DNA from: Marinobacterium sp. xm-d-530
GTDB lineage: Bacteria > Pseudomonadota > Gammaproteobacteria > Pseudomonadales > Balneatricaceae
Length of the DNA stretch: 9,749 nucleotides
NCBI GenBank assembly: GCA_949499045.1
Contig: CATEEE010000017.1
Span: forward strand, 1 to 9,749
Direction: 5' to 3'
In this document: positions 5,269 through 9,749 of the stretch, one piece after another
Layout: each line of letters starts with the position of its first letter
Position numbering within the stretch: position 1 is the first letter of the stretch
Notes under the pieces: model-generated
The model's database searches: none
What the model saw: the letters and a program-made list of their open reading frames with translations, nothing else
What the model was told of the DNA's origin: nothing
Made by a program: the position numbers and the translations under genes

Positions 5269-7917
5269 ATGGGTGACCTAACCAAAGAAGTTCTTCCGGT
5301 AAATATCGAAGACGAACTGAAGCAATCCTACCTTGATTACGCGATGAGCGTGATCGTCGGCCGTGCACTCCCTGATGCTCGTGACGGCCTTAAACCTGTT
5401 CACCGTCGTGTGCTGTTTGCGATGAATGAGCTGGGTAATGATTGGAATAAGCCCTACAAAAAATCCGCTCGTGTGGTTGGTGATGTAATCGGTAAATACC
5501 ACCCTCACGGCGACAGTGCGGTTTACGATACGATCGTCCGTATGGCGCAAGATTTCTCTATGCGGTACATGCTGGTGGATGGCCAGGGTAACTTTGGTTC
5601 GGTTGACGGTGACTCTGCTGCGGCAATGCGTTACACCGAAATTCGAATGAAGAAGATCTCTCACGAGCTTCTTTCGGATTTGGATAAAGAGACCGTCGAT
5701 TACGTCGATAACTACGACGGTACTGAAAAGATTCCAGCGGTTCTTCCGACTCGTGTGCCAAACTTGCTAGTGAATGGTTCAGCCGGTATTGCGGTAGGTA
5801 TGGCGACGAACATTCCTCCTCACAATTTAGGCGAGGTCGTTCGTGGCTGTTTAGCCCTGATCGAGAATCCAGATATTACTGTCGATGAGCTACTCGAGTT
5901 CATCCCAGGTCCAGACTTCCCGACGGGCGGTATCATTAATGGCCGTGCGGGTATTTTGCAGGCTTACCGAACCGGTCGTGGCCGCATCTATGTCCGTGCT
6001 AAGCACCATATAGAGGATCACCCTAAAAACGGTCGTCCAATGCTGGTCATCACCGAGATTCCATACCAGCTCAACAAAGCTCGCTTGATCGAAAAGATTG
6101 CTGAGCTAGTTAAAGAGAAGAAGATCGAAGGCATCAGCGAACTTCGTGATGAGTCAGACAAAGATGGTATGCGTATTGTTATTGAGCTGCGTCGTGGTGA
6201 AGTGCCTGATGTCATCATCAATAACCTGTTTGCGCAGACACAGCTGCAGAGCGTGTTTGGTATCAACATGGTGGCGTTGGTTGATGGTCAGCCGCGTCTG
6301 TTGGATCTGAAAACGGCGCTTGAGTGTTTCGTTCGTCACCGTCGAGAAGTGGTTACACGTCGTACTGTTTACTTACTGCGTAAAGCACGTGAGCGTGGTC
6401 ACATCTTGGAAGGTTTGGCGATTGCACTGGCGAACATTGATCCAGTTATTGAGCTTATCAAGAAATCTCCAACTCCTGCAGAAGCAAAAGAGGCGCTTAT
6501 TGCGACCGCTTGGGCGCCTGGTCAAGTATTGGATATGCTAGATCGTGCAGGTGAAGATGCCTGTCGTCCAGAAGGTTTGGAAGCTCAGTTCGGACTTCGT
6601 GACAACAGTTACTTCCTATCACCGGCTCAAGCTCAGGCGATTCTTGAGTTGCGTCTACACCGTCTAACCGGTCTAGAGCACGAAAAACTGATCGAAGAGT
6701 ACCGTGATCTTATTGAGCGTATCGCAGAGCTTCTAGAAATTCTTGGCTCGCATGTTCGTCTAATGGAAGTTATTACAGACGAGTTGAACGAGCTAGTAGC
6801 AGAGTATTCTGATGAGCGTCGTACTGAAATTACGGCGTCTATGCAAGATCTAACCATTGCTGATCTAATCACTGAAGAGGAGATGGTTGTTACTATCTCT
6901 CACGGTGGCTACGCGAAGACTCAGCCACTTGAGGCCTACCAAGCACAGCGTCGTGGTGGTAAAGGTAAGTCAGCGACGGCAATGAAAGATGAAGATTTCG
7001 TCGAGCATCTGCTAGTGACCAACAGTCACGACACGATCCTATGTTTCACCAACTTCGGTAAGGTTTACTGGCTGCGCGTGTTTGAGATCCCTCAGGCAAG
7101 TCGTACTGCTCGCGGTCGACCAATGGTCAATATTCTGCCGTTGGCAGAGGGTGAACGCATCAGTACGATTCTTCCTGTTAAAGAGTTTGATGATGAACGT
7201 TGCGTATTCATGGCGACAGCCAACGGTACCGTTAAGAAGACTCGTCTTTCGGCATTCTCACGCCCACGCAGCACAGGTCTGATCGCACTGGATATCGTTG
7301 AAGGTGACCGCCTAATTGGTGCGTCTCTGACTAACGGTAGTGATGATGTGATGCTGGTTACCTCTGCAGGTAAGGCGATTCGTTTTAACGAAACGGATGT
7401 TCGTGAGATGGGTCGTACTGCTCGCGGGGTGCGTGGTGTTAAATTGGATGATGTCGCTAAAGTGATTTCGTTGATGGTGCCTCAGGAAGGCGGTCAGGTC
7501 TTGACTGCTTCTGAGAAGGGCTATGGCAAGAAGACGGCGATTACTGAATTCCCAATTCGTGGTCGTGGTGGTATGGGTGTCATTGCCATGCAGTGCACCG
7601 AACGAAATGGTTCATTGGCTGGTGCCGTACAGGTCTTTGATGGCGATGACATCATGCTGATCAGTGACCTTGGCACTATGGTTCGTACTCGTACTTCTGA
7701 GATCTCTTCACTGGGTCGAAATACTCAAGGTGTCCGTCTAATCCGTGTTGCGGATGATGAGGCTCTAATCGGTATTGCTCGAATCGAAGAGCCTGAAGAG
7801 GACGAAGATGCGACTGATGCGGCCGAAGAGGGCAGCTCAACAGAAGCTACCGCATCAGAAGAGAGTCAAGTTGCACAAGAGGAGTCTGATGATTCCGACG
7901 GCAGTGAAGAAGAGTAA
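5269..7917 (+). CDS. gyrA: DNA gyrase subunit A
   Basis: Catalytic subunit of DNA gyrase, which with GyrB introduces negative supercoils using ATP. The product is 882 aa (E. coli 875). The breakage-reunion domain spans about 1-525 and follows E. coli numbering: catalytic Y122 preceded by R121, and a quinolone region H78-P-H-G-D-S83-A-V-Y-D87 with the susceptible-type S83 and D87. The C-terminal beta-pinwheel covers about 530-838 and carries the GyrA box Q560-R-R-G-G-K-G566 needed for DNA wrapping, plus repeated blade motifs such as N-F-G-K, A-N-G-T-V-K-K-T, S-A-G-K and D-L-G-T. That box separates it from ParC. Residues 840-882 form an acidic tail with 21 Asp/Glu and no Lys/Arg. AAGGA lies 10 nt before the ATG. 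serC begins 23 nt downstream, so read-through is likely. Confidence 0.98.
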   Translation: MGDLTKEVLPVNIEDELKQSYLDYAMSVIVGRALPDARDGLKPVHRRVLFAMNELGNDWNKPYKKSARVVGDVIGKYHPHGDSAVYDTIVRMAQDFSMRYMLVDGQGNFGSVDGDSAAAMRYTEIRMKKISHELLSDLDKETVDYVDNYDGTEKIPAVLPTRVPNLLVNGSAGIAVGMATNIPPHNLGEVVRGCLALIENPDITVDELLEFIPGPDFPTGGIINGRAGILQAYRTGRGRIYVRAKHHIEDHPKNGRPMLVITEIPYQLNKARLIEKIAELVKEKKIEGISELRDESDKDGMRIVIELRRGEVPDVIINNLFAQTQLQSVFGINMVALVDGQPRLLDLKTALECFVRHRREVVTRRTVYLLRKARERGHILEGLAIALANIDPVIELIKKSPTPAEAKEALIATAWAPGQVLDMLDRAGEDACRPEGLEAQFGLRDNSYFLSPAQAQAILELRLHRLTGLEHEKLIEEYRDLIERIAELLEILGSHVRLMEVITDELNELVAEYSDERRTEITASMQDLTIADLITEEEMVVTISHGGYAKTQPLEAYQAQRRGGKGKSATAMKDEDFVEHLLVTNSHDTILCFTNFGKVYWLRVFEIPQASRTARGRPMVNILPLAEGERISTILPVKEFDDERCVFMATANGTVKKTRLSAFSRPRSTGLIALDIVEGDRLIGASLTNGSDDVMLVTSAGKAIRFNETDVREMGRTARGVRGVKLDDVAKVISLMVPQEGGQVLTASEKGYGKKTAITEFPIRGRGGMGVIAMQCTERNGSLAGAVQVFDGDDIMLISDLGTMVRTRTSEISSLGRNTQGVRLIRVADDEALIGIARIEEPEEDEDATDAAEEGSSTEATASEESQVAQEESDDSDGSEEE

Positions 7918-7940
7918 TTGAGGCTCGGAACCCCTATTAA

Positions 7941-9020
7941 ATGAACCGTCTATTTAATTTCAGCGCTGGTCCTGCAGCGCTGCCAACTGAAGTATTAGAA
8001 ATTGCCCAATCTGAAATGTTGGATTGGCATAGCAAAGGCCTCTCTATCATGGAGATGAGCCACCGTAGCGCTGAGTTTGTTAGCGTGGCAGAAGGCGCTG
8101 AACAGGATCTACGTGACCTGATGAACATCAGTGATGACTACGCTGTCATGTTCTTGCAAGGTGGAGCGACCAGTCAATTTGGCATGGTGCCCATGAATCT
8201 GTCACAAGGTGGTAAGGTCTCATACATCAATACTGGTGTGTGGTCGAAAAAAGCGATTAAAGAGGCTAAGCGTTTTGCTGATGTTTCAATTGCAGCATCG
8301 ACTGAATCATCAAATTTCAGTGAAGCGCCTTTACAATCGGATCTATCGATTGATTCAACGGCAAACTACCTTCACTACACCACCAATGAAACCATTGGTG
8401 GCGTTCAATTTGATTACATACCAGATGCGGGTGACGTGCCGCTGGTGGCTGATATGTCTTCGGACATTTTGTCTGCGCCTATCGATGTTTCGCGCTTTGG
8501 TTTGATCTATGCAGGTGCGCAAAAGAACATCGGTCCTGCCGGTTTGACGGTTGTCATCGCACGTAAAGATCTCTTAGGAAACCCTTTAAACACAGCGCCG
8601 ACGATGTACGACTATGCGGTACATGCCGCTGAAGGGTCGATGCATAACACACCGCCTACCTTGGCTTGGTATCTATCGGGTCTGGTGTTTCAGTGGATCA
8701 AACGTCAGGGTGGTCTGTCTGCAATGGCTGAATTGAACCATCGTAAAGCGTCTAAGCTTTACGCAGCCATTGATGGCAGTGATTTTTTTGCCAACCCAGT
8801 TGCTGTGCGTAACCGTTCGATCATGAACGTTCCGTTCACACTGGCAGATCCTGCTCTTGATAAGACTTTCCTGACAGAGTCTGAAGAGGCAGGGTTGTTG
8901 AATCTTAAAGGGCATCGCTCTGTAGGCGGTATGCGCGCAAGCATCTACAACGCAGTCCCTGAAGCTGCAGTTGATGCACTGATCGACTTTATGGCTGATT
9001 TCGAAAAGCGCCGAGGCTAA
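7941..9020 (+). CDS. serC: Phosphoserine aminotransferase
   Basis: Pyridoxal-phosphate transaminase that converts 3-phosphohydroxypyruvate plus glutamate to phosphoserine, the second step of serine synthesis. The same enzyme acts in the deoxyxylulose 5-phosphate-dependent route to pyridoxal phosphate. The 359-aa product matches the family (E. coli 362). It opens with the diagnostic F-N-F-S-A-G-P-A-A-L-P. Visible active-site residues are H41-R42 (substrate phosphate), G-G-A-T-S at 74-78, W101, D171, and K195 in A-G-A-Q-K-N-I-G, which forms the Schiff base. R332 in G-G-M-R-A-S-I-Y-N binds substrate carboxylate. The ribosome site is weak (GGAA at about 7927-7930), which suggests dependence on translation coming from gyrA. 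The pheA-family gene starts 2 nt after its stop. Complete and ordinary. Confidence 0.97.
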   Translation: MNRLFNFSAGPAALPTEVLEIAQSEMLDWHSKGLSIMEMSHRSAEFVSVAEGAEQDLRDLMNISDDYAVMFLQGGATSQFGMVPMNLSQGGKVSYINTGVWSKKAIKEAKRFADVSIAASTESSNFSEAPLQSDLSIDSTANYLHYTTNETIGGVQFDYIPDAGDVPLVADMSSDILSAPIDVSRFGLIYAGAQKNIGPAGLTVVIARKDLLGNPLNTAPTMYDYAVHAAEGSMHNTPPTLAWYLSGLVFQWIKRQGGLSAMAELNHRKASKLYAAIDGSDFFANPVAVRNRSIMNVPFTLADPALDKTFLTESEEAGLLNLKGHRSVGGMRASIYNAVPEAAVDALIDFMADFEKRRG

Positions 9021-9022
9021 TA

Positions 9023-9749
9023 ATGGATCAGCAGAATCTCTACCAAGGGTTGACTCAAGATGAGGCGCTGACACAGGTGCGTGATGAGATCGATCAGATT
9101 GATCAAGAGATTCATGTTCTGTTGAATAAGCGTGCTGAGTGTGCCCAAAGAGTTGCAGATATTAAGCATAACTTTGGTGCTAACTCGCCTGTTTTTTATC
9201 GTCCAGAACGAGAGGCGCAGGTGCTGCGTAATGCGATGCAGCGCAATCAGGGTCCACTTCCTGATCGGGAGATCGCTCGACTCTTTAGAGAGGTGATGTC
9301 AGTCTGTTTGGCGCATGAGCATCGTATGAATGTTGGGTTTGTTTCAGCCTCAGAGTTAGATACTGAACAAGCCGCCCTTAAGCAGTTTGGCCACTCGGTA
9401 GAGCCTATCGCTTTCTCAAATGCGATGGAGACTTTGCTCAGTCTTTCTCAAGGCGCGTTGCACTACGCGGTTATTTCGGTAACTACACTGCCTGAGGTCC
9501 TGTCATTGTTGGTTTCTCAGCAATTAAACGTGGTGGGTGAAGTGAGCTTGCATGGTGATGAGGCGTTTTTAGTGGTGGGGCAGCAGCAGGTCTTGGAATC
9601 CGGTGATGATAAAACGGCTCTCATTGTTGTGGGTGAGGTTCCAGTGGTTGTTAACCAGACTCGTACCATCACTGATGGAGCCCTAACCTATCTAGAGCTT
9701 GATGGTGCTATGTCGATTAAACAGGTCCAATCTCAGCTTGGATCAGAGC
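9023..9749 (+). CDS. pheA: Chorismate mutase with degenerate prephenate dehydratase/ACT region (PheA-derived), C-terminus cut by window edge
   Basis: PheA-family protein, 242 codons visible. Residues 12-100 are a complete AroQ-type chorismate mutase (chorismate to prephenate), with expected active-site residues R20, R37, K48, R63 and E64 and the Pseudomonas-type Y-R-P-E-R-E-A motif (59-65). Residues 103-187 align by eye with the first lobe of prephenate dehydratase (Q-A-A-L-K-Q-F-G-H-S-V at 116-126; G-E-V-S-L at 172-176). However, G-P-x-G-T-F-S is replaced by S-A-S-E-L-D-T and V-E-N-S-T-E-G by V-T-T-L-P-E. The second lobe (about 100 residues, with the T-R-F motif) is absent: the chain passes to S-G-D-D-K-T-A-L-I-V-V (193-203), which matches the start of the ACT domain. 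The ACT motifs G-A-L-H and E-S-R-P are not seen. GAGG lies 6 nt before the ATG; serC ends 2 nt upstream. The frame is open to the edge. Chorismate mutase activity is likely, dehydratase activity unlikely. Confidence 0.85.
   Translation, partial: MDQQNLYQGLTQDEALTQVRDEIDQIDQEIHVLLNKRAECAQRVADIKHNFGANSPVFYRPEREAQVLRNAMQRNQGPLPDREIARLFREVMSVCLAHEHRMNVGFVSASELDTEQAALKQFGHSVEPIAFSNAMETLLSLSQGALHYAVISVTTLPEVLSLLVSQQLNVVGEVSLHGDEAFLVVGQQQVLESGDDKTALIVVGEVPVVVNQTRTITDGALTYLELDGAMSIKQVQSQLGSE

Noticed and set aside
5505..5535. Quinolone-resistance substitution in gyrA
   Set aside because: Codons 83 and 87 read Ser and Asp, the susceptible-type residues.
5278..5664. 128-codon minus-strand ORF inside gyrA
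   Set aside because: It mirrors the most conserved part of GyrA. The composition is what antisense reading of such codons gives, and no family is recognised.
8673..9074. 133-codon minus-strand ORF spanning the serC-pheA junction
   Set aside because: It overlaps two clear coding regions on the other strand and has no independent support.
9023..9749. The pheA-family gene as a pseudogene
   Set aside because: There is no stop or frameshift in 242 codons, the mutase domain is fully conserved, and a good ribosome site is present. Domain loss within a live gene fits better.

Overview
The window looks like chromosomal housekeeping DNA from a marine-type gammaproteobacterium. The order yciK-mupP-ubiG facing gyrA-serC-pheA is the arrangement I recall from Pseudomonas and related Oceanospirillales/Pseudomonadales. 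The proteins (GyrA with E. coli-like numbering, an H-NS with the W-T-G-R-G-R-T-P motif, a short DsbB) fit that group. Genus cannot be fixed from the sequence alone. I saw no mobile element, CRISPR array, tRNA or rRNA.

Layout. 1-1234 (minus strand): dsbB followed within a few bases by a TauE/SafE-type membrane transporter that starts at TTG and runs off the left edge. 1235-1493: a very AT-rich divergent control region. 1494-2864 (plus): hns, a clear intrinsic terminator, then rluB. 2865-2954: a convergent gap with two hairpins. 2955-5103 (minus): a tight ubiG-mupP-yciK operon (ubiquinone synthesis, peptidoglycan recycling, a short-chain dehydrogenase). 5104-5268: a divergent promoter region with an 8-1-8 inverted repeat and a leader hairpin. 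5269-9749 (plus): gyrA, serC and a pheA-family gene cut by the right edge.

Most genes are full length with their key residues in place. The exception, and the main finding, is the last gene. It starts 2 nt after serC and has a normal AroQ-type chorismate mutase domain. Its prephenate dehydratase part is eroded: the G-P-x-G-T and E-N-S motifs are gone and the whole second lobe is missing. It then joins directly to a reduced ACT-like segment at a G-D-D-K-T motif. The reading frame stays open, so this looks like a retained gene that has lost dehydratase function, not a decayed pseudogene. If so, phenylalanine synthesis must use another dehydratase elsewhere in the genome, or the protein has a new role.

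Functional links are loose. SerC (serine and pyridoxal phosphate synthesis) and the chorismate mutase gene feed amino-acid metabolism next to gyrA. UbiG, MupP and YciK are co-transcribed by position. DsbB needs the quinone pool that UbiG helps make, but they are in separate transcription units.
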